Source: Neisseriaceae bacterium HSC-16F19
GTDB taxonomy: Bacteria > Pseudomonadota > Gammaproteobacteria > Burkholderiales > Neisseriaceae
DNA: 64,000 nucleotides
Reading direction: 5' to 3'
NCBI RefSeq assembly: GCF_024171525.1
Contig: NZ_JALJZY010000001.1
Span: 62,001 to 126,000 of the forward strand
In this document: piece after piece, positions 17,549 to 26,320 of the stretch
How positions within the stretch are numbered: the stretch's first letter is position 1
Layout of the letters: each line of letters opens with the position of its first letter
Program-made: the position numbers and the translations under genes
Notes under the pieces: model-generated
Told to the model about the DNA's origin: nothing
Seen by the model: the letters and a program-made list of their open reading frames with translations, nothing else
The model's database searches: none

Positions 17549-19069
17549 ATGATGCAGCCCAACCGCATGCTGATAGTTTCCGTGTTCGTGGTCGCCAGTT
17601 GCGGCCTGGCCTACGAGCTGATTATGGCGGCGCTGGCCAGCTATCTCTTGGGCGATTCCATCCTGCAATTCTCTTCCATCATCGGCGCCTATCTCTTTGC
17701 CATGGGCATCGGCGCCCACCTCACCCGCTATATCCGCGACGAAGACGCGCTCGACCGCTTTATCCAGATTGAAATGCTGGTGGGTCTCATCGGTGGCCTC
17801 TCCGCACTGGCGCTGTTTGTGATTTTCGGTTTTGCCGCCACGCCGTTTCGCACCGTGCTGTATGCGCTGGTGCTGATTGTCGGCACCATCGTCGGCATGG
17901 AAATCCCGCTGGTGATGCGCGTGCTGCACCAACAGCAGGCCGAATTCAAAGACATGGTGGCGCGGGTGCTGACCTTCGATTATCTGGGCGCGCTGGCGGT
18001 GTCGCTGCTGTTTCCGCTGCTGCTGGCGCCTTATCTGGGCATGGCGCGCTCGGCGCTGTTGTTCGGCTTGCTCAATGCCGCGGTGGCGGTGCTGACGGCG
18101 CGCATTTTCAAGGCGCAGCTGCCGCGCTACCACAGCCTGCAAGCACGCGGCGGCGTGGTGCTGCTGTTGCTGGCCACCGCCTTTGCCTTTGCCAATCTCG
18201 TCACCCACAAGGCGGAGGAGCATTATTTCGGCGACCCCATCGTCTACCGTACCCACACGCCTTACCAGCAGCTGGTGCTGACGCGCTGGCATGAGGATAC
18301 CCGCCTCTATATCAACGGCAATCTGCAATTCTCCTCCACCGACGAAGCCCGCTACCACGAGGCGCTGGTACTGCCCGCCATGGAAGCGGTGCCGCAAGCG
18401 AAAAAAGTGCTGATTTTGGGCGGCGGCGACGGCCTGGCCGCGCGCGAGGTACTGAAATACCCTCAGGTGGAAAGCGTAACCCTCGTGGATTTGGACGGTG
18501 AAATGACGCGTTTGTTTACCGAATCCGCAGCATTGGCCGCACTCAACCAACACGCCTTAAGCCACCCGAAAATGCAGGTGGTCAATGCCGACGCCGCGCA
18601 ATGGCTGGCCGGAGAAACACAGACCCAGTTCGACGTCATCATCATCGACCTGCCCGACCCTTCCAATTTCTCCCTCGGCAAGCTCTATTCCGTGCCCATG
18701 TACCGGCTGGCGGCGCGGCGTTTGGCCGCAGGCGGGCGCATGGCGGTACAGGCCACCTCGCCCTATTACGCCCCGCATGCCTATTGGAGCATTGTCGAAA
18801 CCCTCAAAACCGCCGGTTTCCACACCTGGCCCTACCATGTATATGTGCCGTCCTTTGGCGAATGGGGCTATGTGCTGGCCGGACACGACACCGCGTTCAG
18901 GCTGCCTGAAAACTTTGCCGTGCCCACCCGCTATCTGAATGCCGACACCGCCGCGGCCATGTTCCGCTTCCCGCCCGACATGCCGCGCCCCGAAGTCGAG
19001 CCCAACCACCTCAACACCCAGATTCTGGTGCAGTATTTCGAGCAGGACTGGCGCAGCAACAACCGCTAA
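17549..19069 (+). CDS. Membrane-anchored polyamine aminopropyltransferase (spermidine synthase-like)
   Basis: The 506-residue protein fuses about seven N-terminal membrane helices (roughly residues 5-215) to a spermidine-synthase domain. The SAM-type binding loop is LILGGGDGLAAREVLKYPQVESVTLVDLD, and the catalytic aspartate lies in VIIIDLPDPSNFSLGKLYS. YINGNLQFSSTDEARYHEALV is the conserved substrate-side motif. In this family decarboxylated SAM and putrescine give spermidine, but the membrane-fused members are poorly studied. Its stop lies 13 bases before the FAD protein, so the two are co-transcribed; this pairing suggests they act on one polyamine-related product. Confidence 0.87.
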   Translation: MMQPNRMLIVSVFVVASCGLAYELIMAALASYLLGDSILQFSSIIGAYLFAMGIGAHLTRYIRDEDALDRFIQIEMLVGLIGGLSALALFVIFGFAATPFRTVLYALVLIVGTIVGMEIPLVMRVLHQQQAEFKDMVARVLTFDYLGALAVSLLFPLLLAPYLGMARSALLFGLLNAAVAVLTARIFKAQLPRYHSLQARGGVVLLLLATAFAFANLVTHKAEEHYFGDPIVYRTHTPYQQLVLTRWHEDTRLYINGNLQFSSTDEARYHEALVLPAMEAVPQAKKVLILGGGDGLAAREVLKYPQVESVTLVDLDGEMTRLFTESAALAALNQHALSHPKMQVVNADAAQWLAGETQTQFDVIIIDLPDPSNFSLGKLYSVPMYRLAARRLAAGGRMAVQATSPYYAPHAYWSIVETLKTAGFHTWPYHVYVPSFGEWGYVLAGHDTAFRLPENFAVPTRYLNADTAAAMFRFPPDMPRPEVEPNHLNTQILVQYFEQDWRSNNR

Positions 19070-19082
19070 ACGGCCGGCCGAT

Positions 19083-20714
19083 ATGTCTTTCCGACCCACC
19101 CGCCGCCAACTTTTGGGCCATGCCGCAGGGCTGGCCGTCTGTGCCGCCATCCCGTGGTATGCCCATACCCGTTGGCGCCCGCCGCCGCCCACCTTGAGCG
19201 TGCGCCGCATGGGCCTGCCGCTGGGCCACCAATTGCGCGACCGCACCCTGCCCGCGCCCGTAGCCGAATGGCAGGCCGACACCCTGATTTTGGGCAGCGG
19301 TGCCGCCGCCCTTTCCGCCTTGTGGTGGCTCACCCGCCACGGTCATCACAATATTCTCTTGGCGCAGGGGCCGGAGCCGCACGGCAACAATGCCGCCTAT
19401 CATTACGATGGCGGACTGGCCGCCCCCAGCGGCGCCCATTATCTGGCGCTGCCCTCGCGCGAATCGGTGCATGTGCGCCAACTCTTGGCCGATTTGGGCA
19501 TTTTGCAGGGCGACCCCGCCGCGGCACAGCCCGCCTACCGCGAAACCGATTTGGTGCACGCGCCCATGGAACGGCTGTGGTACCAAGGCCAATGGCAGCA
19601 CGGCATAGCGCCGCCGGAGGAAGATGCCGACAGCCGCCGTTTCGCCGCTTTTATCCACGAACAGGCGCAGGCCGTGGGCCGCGACGGCAAAAAACGCTTT
19701 GCCATTCCGCTGGAATTATCCTCGAACGATGCCGAATGGCGCGCACTGGATCAGGAAAGTTTTGCCGACTGGCTGGCGCGGCATGACTACCGCTCGTCCG
19801 GCCTGCTGTGGTATCTGGATTATTGCTGCCGCGACGATTACGGCATCGGCCTCGCGCAAACTTCGGCCTGGGCGGGGCTGCATTATTTTGCTGCCCGCAA
19901 CAACGACAGCGAAGCCGTGCTCACCTGGCCCGACGGCCTCGCCCATCTGTCCCGCGCCATCGAAAGCCTTTGCGGTTTGGTGCACGTGAACACACCCGAC
20001 ACCCGCCGCCAGCCGCAAGCCGTGGCCGCCAGCGCACTCGCCATAGACGAGCAGCCCGACCATGTGCGCGTTGACCTGTATCTGCCTGCCGCCGGACACA
20101 GCGTGCGCGTGCGCGCCCGCCGCGTGATTGCCGCCATGCCGCTGAATATCGCCGCCCGCATTATCGCCCGGCCGCAGGATTACGGTCTTGATCCCGCCGC
20201 CCTGCCGCCGCAATCACCGTGGCTGGTGAGCAATTTCGTGTTGCGCGCCTTCCCGCGCGAAGCCGACAACTTCCCGCTGGCTTGGGACAATGTCGCTTAC
20301 CAGGGCGCCGGACTGGGCTATGTGGCCGCCGCCAACCAATTCATCAACACCGCCAAACCGCCGCGCACCATCTTCACCGCCTACACCGCCCTCAACCACG
20401 CCCCGCCCGCCGAAGTGCGCCGCTGGCTTATGGACGCGCCTGATGCGGCCTTGCTGGAAACCGCCGCCGCCGAATTGGTGGCCATTTACGGCCCGCACTT
20501 CTGGCAACACGTCATCCATACCGACATCGCCGTGCGCGCCCACGCCATGGCCGCACCCGTACCCGGTTTCCTCGCCAATCCCGTTTTGGAAAGCCTGCGC
20601 CGCCACCGCTCGCGCCTGGTGTTTGCCCACAGCGATATGAGCGGCTATTCGGTATTTGAAGAGGCGTGCTGGCAAGGGGTGCGGGCGGCGGAGAAAATCA
20701 TGGTAGCGGACTAA
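19083..20714 (+). CDS. FAD-dependent amine oxidase-like protein with Tat-type signal
   Basis: The protein has 543 residues. It begins MSFRPTRRQLLGHAAGLAVCAA, a twin-arginine signal, so it is probably folded with its cofactor and exported. ADTLILGSGAAALSALWWLTRHG is the N-terminal FAD-binding Rossmann loop (GxGxxA variant), and MSGYSVFEEACWQGVRAAEKIM at the end resembles the C-terminal FAD contact of flavin amine oxidases. I start at the ATG at 19083, 13 bases after the upstream stop. Its partner is the membrane aminopropyltransferase, so a polyamine or a derivative is a plausible substrate (inference). Confidence 0.75.
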   Translation: MSFRPTRRQLLGHAAGLAVCAAIPWYAHTRWRPPPPTLSVRRMGLPLGHQLRDRTLPAPVAEWQADTLILGSGAAALSALWWLTRHGHHNILLAQGPEPHGNNAAYHYDGGLAAPSGAHYLALPSRESVHVRQLLADLGILQGDPAAAQPAYRETDLVHAPMERLWYQGQWQHGIAPPEEDADSRRFAAFIHEQAQAVGRDGKKRFAIPLELSSNDAEWRALDQESFADWLARHDYRSSGLLWYLDYCCRDDYGIGLAQTSAWAGLHYFAARNNDSEAVLTWPDGLAHLSRAIESLCGLVHVNTPDTRRQPQAVAASALAIDEQPDHVRVDLYLPAAGHSVRVRARRVIAAMPLNIAARIIARPQDYGLDPAALPPQSPWLVSNFVLRAFPREADNFPLAWDNVAYQGAGLGYVAAANQFINTAKPPRTIFTAYTALNHAPPAEVRRWLMDAPDAALLETAAAELVAIYGPHFWQHVIHTDIAVRAHAMAAPVPGFLANPVLESLRRHRSRLVFAHSDMSGYSVFEEACWQGVRAAEKIMVAD

Positions 20715-20859
20715 AGCGGCAACAAAGGCTGCTTGAAAAAACACAATCAGTTTCTGTATGGCAAATACATTTTCAGGCAGCCTTTTGCAAGGAAAAACGT
20801 TACAATGCTGCTGCAATGCAGCATTTTTATTTTCCACTAAATCCATACAGAAAGCAGAT

Positions 20860-22113
20860 ATGAATCCGAAAATATTGGCAGCCGCCCTGGTCGGGGTATT
20901 GGCCGTAGGTGGCGGCGGCGTGGCCGCAGGCAAGCATGCCGACAAGCGCCTGCAAGCCTTCTACGAAAACAAAGACGCAAATAATCAGCCCATAGACCCA
21001 CAACTGCGGGTAACTCTGAAGTCTTTCGATATGGGTGCATTCTCCGGCACCGCCGCTTGGCAAGGTGACTATATTTTCGATATGTGCGCACCGGAACAAA
21101 CCATCACCCTGCGCGCCGAAGACCACATCCGCCGCGGTTTTGGCGGCTACCACATCACCTCCAAAGTGTATCTGGTGCAGCCCGAAGGCCAAGACATTTT
21201 CCTGTTTGACGCCGAAACCCAAACCGCTTGGGGCGGCGATATCGACAGCAAACTCACCGTGCCTGCCGGCGAATACACCCATGAAGGCATCCATATGACT
21301 TGGGAAGCCGCCCGTGCCGACATCAGCCTGAAACAAAACGGCAGCCAGCGCATCCTTGAGCGCTGGAATCTGGATGTACCCGCCGTCAACGTTGAGGTAC
21401 CGGACAACGGCTTCCGCTTCGCTTTGAATACACTCAAAGTCAAGGCCGACATTCCCATGCACCCCGCAGCCATGCGCTCCGGCAAAGACACGTGGACGGT
21501 AGACAAGATGACTTTGCGCAGCAGCGGCCAAGATTACATTTTGGAGCAATTGAATGCCGAAACCGAGCAACAAGTGAACGGCGAAACCGTAGCCTTCACC
21601 AGCCGCTTCGATATTGCTGCCATTCGCTCAGGTGATCACACTCTGGACAAGATCCGCCTGCATGCCGCCGCACCGAAGCTCAACAAAGAGGTACTTGCCG
21701 CCATCTACGCCTTGAACGAGCGCTACAACAAAACCTGTCTGGATCCGAAAGAGGCAGAGGCAGAGTTGGAAAAAATCGCCCTGCAAGCCGCCACCGGTGG
21801 TCTGATTATTGAATCCAAAGACAACCATATCGGCTTGAACGGCAGCAGCATCACTGCCGAAGCCCGTGCCGAGATGTCGGCCGGCAGCCATGCCGACCTC
21901 CACGCCCTGCAACAGGCGCTGGCGGAACAACTGCAATATCAGGCCCGTGTGGAAATCGACAAAGAATTTGTGCGGCAGGCAGCCGCCGCCTTTTCCGGTA
22001 TTACAAGCAGCCACATCAGTACGGAAGAGCAGGATATGTGGATACAGCAAATCATCCAGCTCACCGGCGGTGTGGACAAAGGTGACAAAATCGTCATTAC
22101 CCGACAGAAATAA
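20860..22113 (+). CDS. DUF945 family protein (YdgA-like)
   Basis: The 417-residue protein has one N-terminal hydrophobic segment (ILAAALVGVLAVGGGGVAA) and is otherwise periplasmic-looking. The pattern of the DUF945/YdgA family is visible: long alternating beta strands with Gly/Asn, a mid-region with EVPDNGFRFALNTLKV, and a C-terminal AaLNERY-type helix. I start at MNPKILAAALV; the frame opens earlier, but the extra residues lack any signal. A clear terminator follows. The biological role of the family is unclear. Confidence 0.75.
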   Translation: MNPKILAAALVGVLAVGGGGVAAGKHADKRLQAFYENKDANNQPIDPQLRVTLKSFDMGAFSGTAAWQGDYIFDMCAPEQTITLRAEDHIRRGFGGYHITSKVYLVQPEGQDIFLFDAETQTAWGGDIDSKLTVPAGEYTHEGIHMTWEAARADISLKQNGSQRILERWNLDVPAVNVEVPDNGFRFALNTLKVKADIPMHPAAMRSGKDTWTVDKMTLRSSGQDYILEQLNAETEQQVNGETVAFTSRFDIAAIRSGDHTLDKIRLHAAAPKLNKEVLAAIYALNERYNKTCLDPKEAEAELEKIALQAATGGLIIESKDNHIGLNGSSITAEARAEMSAGSHADLHALQQALAEQLQYQARVEIDKEFVRQAAAAFSGITSSHISTEEQDMWIQQIIQLTGGVDKGDKIVITRQK

Positions 22114-22123
22114 ACGGCCATTG

Positions 22124-22152
22124 AAACCGATGCTTTAGGGCATCGGTTTTTT
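22124..22152 (+). terminator. Terminator after the DUF945 gene
   Basis: AAACCGATGC and its complement form a 10-bp stem with a six-base loop, followed by a T-run. It lies 11 bases after the stop codon. Confidence 0.85.
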
Positions 22153-22203
22153 ATGGCGTACAATCCGCACATCTTTTCAGGCAGCCTGAAGGCACTTTGG
22201 AGC

Positions 22204-22412
22204 TATAGTCGCATAAAATAAGAACGAGACAAGGCAGCAAAAAAGCCGCGAGCGCAGCGAAGTCCCGCGGGACAGACAGTACAACTAGTACGGAGCTGAT
22301 TTTGTTGCCGCTTTAGCGGCTTACAAAAATCGCTCTCTTCGAGCTTGGCGCGACCATAGGAAGTCCCTGTGGGACAGCAACGCCGTATCGTTCTTAATTT
22401 TAAATGACTATA
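22204..22412. mobile_element. Correia-like element, long class (copy A, 209 bp)
   Basis: The ends are TATAGTCGCATAAAATAAGAACGA and an inverted relative ending GACTATA. The inside has the landmarks of Neisseria Correia elements: ACAAGGCAGC, GACAGTAC, AGTACGGAGCTGATT, an inner TTGCCGCTTTAGCGGC hairpin, ATCGCTCTCTTCGAGC and GCAACGCCGTA. It carries extra GTCCC-GGGAC mini-hairpins. It lies directly upstream of the 22.5-26.2 kb operon and could affect its transcription. Confidence 0.8.
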
Positions 22413-22414
22413 CC

Positions 22415-22534
22415 ATGCAACACATCACCGATCTCATCGGATATGCCGAAAAAGTACAGCGGGCCTATGGCAACCCATCCGATGCCGATGACAGTTTTCA
22501 CCCTGTTGAAAAACGGCGACAATCCGTTTGTTGA
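22415..22534 (+). pseudogene. Possible gene remnant right after Correia element
   Basis: Three bases after the element an ATG opens a 39-codon frame (MQHITDLIGYAEKVQRAYGN onward). The overlapping +1 frame then reads TVFTLLKNGDNPFVDPS before a stop. Both pieces have protein-like composition, as if one small gene had been truncated and frameshifted. I cannot name the parent family; non-coding DNA is also possible. Confidence 0.25.
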
Positions 22535-22562
22535 TCCCTCCTGATTTGAGCGCGGCAGGCAT

Positions 22563-23297
22563 ATGCATACCGAACCCGATACCAACCCGCACCCCGACAC
22601 GCACAGCGATCAATGTGCGCATCTGTTTCATGCTGTGACGCAAGAAATCGGCCATGCCTTGCACTCAGCCGGTTTTACCCTGCACGGCAACGAACAGTGG
22701 GTGGAAATCCAGCGCTTCAGCGCAGATTTTGAGCAGGGCATTTTATTGCAACCCGATTGGCAAGCGTGTTTGGAGGTGCACGTATATATCAAGTCACTGT
22801 ACGGCACCGGCGCCACACCGCTGTTGCTGCACGAACCCGCCTGCCATTTGGACCGCCGCTTTCACAGCGCTTATCCGCTCACACAAGACCACCGCCGTCT
22901 GGCCGCCGGTTTGGCTGCTTTGCTGATGGAAAGCACCGTGCCGTTTCTGGACCGCTTCGCCACCTGTGCACAAGTGCTGTTGCACTATCCGCAATTGCCG
23001 CCAGACATTCCGCTCCTCGGCGAGCGCCTGATTTACACTTCCGCCTTTCGTGAGCGCCATCAGGCGCTGTTTATGGAATACAACAGCCGCCTCATCGAGC
23101 GGACCCGTGCTTGGATTGCCGAACTCAAAGCAGACAATCCCGATTTGCCCGAAGATGCTTTGAACGGGCTGGCCCAGCCGATGGCCGACGGTATGCGCGA
23201 GCGGGCAATCTTTAGCGATGACGCGCTGTTTGCCGCAGAAATAGCCCGCCAAAACCAATATAAAGCCACGTATTTGCAAAACCTTCAGACTGATTAG
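22563..23297 (+). CDS. Unknown protein, paralogue of 25458-26183 (accessory operon gene 1)
   Basis: This 244-residue soluble protein is not recognised by name. Its N-terminal half (SAGFTLHGNEQWVEIQRF, then ILLQPDWQACLEVHVYIKSLYG) has a GF-x-R-f-x-Q-x-y pattern that resembles DUF4304 proteins. The shared signature with its paralogue is ERLIYTSAFRERHxxLFMxYN, then a C-terminal DDALFAAEIARQNxxKAxYLQ. It opens a tight four-gene operon; the next gene starts 10 bases after its stop. The ATG has GCAGG a few bases upstream. Some DUF4304-like proteins sit in toxin-immunity loci, so an immunity or sensing role is speculation. Confidence 0.7.
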   Translation: MHTEPDTNPHPDTHSDQCAHLFHAVTQEIGHALHSAGFTLHGNEQWVEIQRFSADFEQGILLQPDWQACLEVHVYIKSLYGTGATPLLLHEPACHLDRRFHSAYPLTQDHRRLAAGLAALLMESTVPFLDRFATCAQVLLHYPQLPPDIPLLGERLIYTSAFRERHQALFMEYNSRLIERTRAWIAELKADNPDLPEDALNGLAQPMADGMRERAIFSDDALFAAEIARQNQYKATYLQNLQTD

Positions 23298-23307
23298 GAG
23301 TTTGACC

Positions 23308-24864
23308 ATGCCCCTGCACCCCGCACTCCAAGCCCTCTCTGCCGCCGAAGCTGCGCGGCTGATGCCCGCCGACAGCAGCTACCGGCACGCGCCGCACGAT
23401 TATCTCTTGCAAGCCCGCTATCTGTGGGTGGACGGTGACTGGCATGTCGATGGTGCGCTGGATTTGGACGCCATCCATTTTGACGCCGGCGATGACGAAT
23501 ACATCCGCGCGATTATCGTTCGCGGCGATATGCACATTAAAAACCTCTACAACGGCGAAACCGACGGCTCCTGCGGCCTGATTGTGCTGGGCGACCTGCA
23601 TGCGGAAAACGTGGTAGTGGGCGGGCAGGAAATCTATGTGGGCGGCAGCCTGCACGTGTCGGGCCTCTATTGGGGCGATTACAACCACGGCGATTTGCAG
23701 GTGAAGGGCGAGGTGCATATGCGCGTGTTTCTGGAAACCGATTACGGCTACGACCGGGCACGTTTCCGCCAACAGCGGGATGTCAACATCCGCTACGCAC
23801 TCTATGATGACGACGAAGCAGGCTATGACAGCGGCCGCCTGCTAACCGCGCTGCTGCAAGCACCGTTCACGCTTTCCCGTGAAGAAGCCATGGCGGGCGA
23901 GGAACGCATCTGGAGCTGGAAATACTGGATCAATCACGACACTCTGTTTCCGGCACTGGAGGCCAACCAGTCCTTGTTGCGGGACGAAGCGGAGGTGGAT
24001 TTGGGCGGCATCCCGCTGGTGGACGGCTGCTACTCTATAGACATCTGCGCCGAACTGATAGAGCGCGCGCAAATACCGTTTTTGTTTGCCGATGAGCGCA
24101 TCAGCCTGGAAAACCTGCGTGTATTCACCGCCTCACCCGCCTTTCAGGCAGCCTCCCAAGCGTATGAAGATGATTGCCGCCGTTTCGAATACGAGCAAGA
24201 CGGCATTTTTTACCGCCTACACTGTGATAACGGCGAAGACATTGGCGGCGTGTATATCCGCCAAGGCGATGATTTTGCGCTGTGGCTGGAAGCAGAAGAA
24301 GGCTGCCTGAAACAGTATTATTGCCGCCTGCCATCGGAAGACTGGCATCTGTTCGATGCCGAAAGCTGGCCGCAAATGGATGCGTTTTTGCAGGAAGAAT
24401 GGCAGAAACTGCAATGGACATTCTGTAAAACCGTGCATTACCGCCGCCTGTTTTTGCAGACGGTAACGTGGGAAAAATTTGCCGCGCTGTTTGAACTGCC
24501 GCTGGTGCGCCAGTATTGCAGCGACTACGCAGACCCGGAATCGGTGCTGTATATCGGCGACTTCACCTTTCAGGTGCGCCCGGAAACCGAAAACGACTGG
24601 CCGCGCATCACCATGACCGCCAAAGGCTATTACGACGAAGACAACCACTATCAGGCCACTTTTTACCACTACGAATACCATGCCGACAGCAAGGAGGTCG
24701 TGTTGCTCACCCAAGACGGCAACGGCTACGCATTCGAGCCTTATATCGTGCCCTACCACCACAGCGATTTTTACCGCGAAGCCGCCGCATTGTTTGCCCA
24801 AACCGACAATAAGTTTGGCGGCCGGACGATTTATACCGGCAGCAACGAGTATCTGAACCCGTAA
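23308..24864 (+). CDS. Unknown 518-residue protein with bactofilin-like N-terminal repeats (accessory operon gene 2)
   Basis: The N-terminal third (residues about 25-160) has short repeating beta stretches, such as AIIVRGDMHIKNL, LIVLGDLHAENVVVG and IYVGGSLHVSGL, which match the polymer-forming/bactofilin beta-helix pattern of G-D-L-x-V repeats. The remaining 350 residues are acidic and rich in Asp, Glu and Tyr, and I cannot assign them. There is no signal or membrane segment, so it is cytosolic. TAGGAG precedes the ATG at 23308. The stop codon lies in an 18-bp tandem duplication. It sits between gene 1 and a membrane protein; interaction with them is inferred from synteny. Confidence 0.65.
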   Translation: MPLHPALQALSAAEAARLMPADSSYRHAPHDYLLQARYLWVDGDWHVDGALDLDAIHFDAGDDEYIRAIIVRGDMHIKNLYNGETDGSCGLIVLGDLHAENVVVGGQEIYVGGSLHVSGLYWGDYNHGDLQVKGEVHMRVFLETDYGYDRARFRQQRDVNIRYALYDDDEAGYDSGRLLTALLQAPFTLSREEAMAGEERIWSWKYWINHDTLFPALEANQSLLRDEAEVDLGGIPLVDGCYSIDICAELIERAQIPFLFADERISLENLRVFTASPAFQAASQAYEDDCRRFEYEQDGIFYRLHCDNGEDIGGVYIRQGDDFALWLEAEEGCLKQYYCRLPSEDWHLFDAESWPQMDAFLQEEWQKLQWTFCKTVHYRRLFLQTVTWEKFAALFELPLVRQYCSDYADPESVLYIGDFTFQVRPETENDWPRITMTAKGYYDEDNHYQATFYHYEYHADSKEVVLLTQDGNGYAFEPYIVPYHHSDFYREAAALFAQTDNKFGGRTIYTGSNEYLNP

Positions 24865-24882
24865 GAGTATCTGAACCCGTAA
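24847..24882. repeat. Perfect 18-bp tandem duplication at the end of gene 2
   Basis: GAGTATCTGAACCCGTAA occurs twice in a row; the first copy ends at the stop codon of gene 2 and the second lies in the gap before gene 3. It is a recent duplication that leaves both proteins intact. Confidence 0.85.
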
Positions 24883-24894
24883 ACGGAGTACGCC

Positions 24895-25446
24895 ATGAGC
24901 GCAACCGACATCCATGCCGACCGCCGCTACCTCTTGTTACTGTTGATGTGCAGCCTGCTGCTGGTGGCGGCCTGTGCGCTGATGACCCAAATGGAAGGCC
25001 GTGCCCGCCCGCTGCCCGCCTGGCTGCGCTGGCCCATCGGCATCAGCGGCATCCTGCTGTTTGGCAGTGCCGGTGTGATGGTGCTCTTGCGCTTGCTGCA
25101 CCGGCGGCCACTGTACCGGCTCAGCACCGCAGGACTGTATATCGACCGCGGCCGGATGTTGCTGCCGTGGAGCGACATCTGCTTCTTCCATGCGCAAGAT
25201 ATCAGCAAACAGCCGATGATTTTGGTCGAGCTGTACCGGCCACAGGCGTGGCTGGCGCAGCAGACACCCCTCCAGCGCCGCCTGCTCGCACTCAACCACC
25301 GCCTATACGGCACACCGCTGATACTCTCCGCCCGCGGTTTGAGTATATCTCCGGCGGCCTTTGCCGATTTATTGCAGCAGTATTGGCGGCAGGCACAGGT
25401 TTTCAGGCAGCCTGAAAGCGTTCCGACACCCTTCCACAAACCCTAA
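24895..25446 (+). CDS. Inner-membrane protein, STM3941-like (accessory operon gene 3)
   Basis: This 183-residue protein has two N-terminal hydrophobic segments (residues about 12-28 and 48-66) followed by a soluble domain with LYRLSTAGLYIDRGRMLLPWSDICFFHAQDI, which resembles the PH-like domain of STM3941-type proteins. The loop between the helices is short, so both ends should face the cytoplasm. Near the C-terminus an uptake sequence is built into the coding region (VFRQPESV). The next gene starts 11 bases later. It may anchor a complex of the operon at the membrane; this is inference. Confidence 0.65.
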   Translation: MSATDIHADRRYLLLLLMCSLLLVAACALMTQMEGRARPLPAWLRWPIGISGILLFGSAGVMVLLRLLHRRPLYRLSTAGLYIDRGRMLLPWSDICFFHAQDISKQPMILVELYRPQAWLAQQTPLQRRLLALNHRLYGTPLILSARGLSISPAAFADLLQQYWRQAQVFRQPESVPTPFHKP

Positions 25447-25457
25447 GAGAAAAAACC

Positions 25458-26183
25458 ATGAGTGATTGGAACGAATTGAAAGGCTACCGTCTGCTGCCGC
25501 CGGAAGACATTCCCAAAGCATTTAAAACCTTGGCCCATACCCTGGCGGCCGGTTTGCAGGCAGACGGTTTCCGCCTGCAACAGAGCAAAACCCAAAAAAC
25601 CTTCTCCCGCTTGAGCGAAGACTTTTTGCAGGGGATTTATCTGCAAAACACCGCCCGGCTCAAACACGACCGCCATTTTCATCTGTATCTTATTTTGGAA
25701 CCGCTGTACGGGCTCTCGCCGAAAGACAAGTTTTTGTTTGCCGAGCTGTGGGAAATCGACCCCGTTTTCAAAATGCAGTATCCGCTGACGCAGGAGCACC
25801 CCTTGCTGGCAGAGCATCTGCTTGCGCTGCTGCAAGAGCGCATCCTGCCCTTGCTGGACACCTTTACCACCACCGCCCAAGTCGTCAACCATTATCAACA
25901 GCTACCCTTGCACCTGCCTTTTGCCGTCGAGCGCCTGATTTATACATCCGCATTCAGGGAGCGGCACCACGACTTGTTTATGCAATACAACGCCAAACAG
26001 ACCGCCCGGATACACAACAACATCCATTCCGGCGGCCCTACACCACCGGCACTGCTGGCACGCTTGGAAGAAAAAGTGCGTGAAAAAGCGGTGTTTCTGA
26101 ACGATGCACTGTTTGCCGCCGAAATCGAACGCCAAAACCGCCACAAAGCCGAATATCTTCAGGCCGTGGCGGCGAAGAAATAA
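25458..26183 (+). CDS. Unknown protein, paralogue of 22563-23297 (accessory operon gene 4)
   Basis: The 241-residue protein shares the full layout of the operon's first gene: an N-terminal LQADGFRLQQ/SRLSEDFLQGIYLQ block, a central HFHLYLILEPLYGL, ERLIYTSAFRERHHDLFMQYN, and the C-terminal FLNDALFAAEIERQNRHKAEYLQ. Identity is highest in the last two blocks. It therefore arose by duplication, with two unrelated genes kept between the copies. It has no signal or membrane segment. An inverted pair of DUS-like bases at about 26,200 ends the operon. Function unknown. Confidence 0.7.
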   Translation: MSDWNELKGYRLLPPEDIPKAFKTLAHTLAAGLQADGFRLQQSKTQKTFSRLSEDFLQGIYLQNTARLKHDRHFHLYLILEPLYGLSPKDKFLFAELWEIDPVFKMQYPLTQEHPLLAEHLLALLQERILPLLDTFTTTAQVVNHYQQLPLHLPFAVERLIYTSAFRERHHDLFMQYNAKQTARIHNNIHSGGPTPPALLARLEEKVREKAVFLNDALFAAEIERQNRHKAEYLQAVAAKK

Positions 26184-26320
26184 ACTGCACAATGTTTTTC
26201 AGGCAGCCTGAAAACCCGCTTTAAACAATTTTACCCGCCGCCATGCTTGCCTAAAGCGCCATCCGGCCCGATATGGTGGCCGATTGTCCGCGGATACCCC
26301 GCTTAACACAGGAAAACGAT

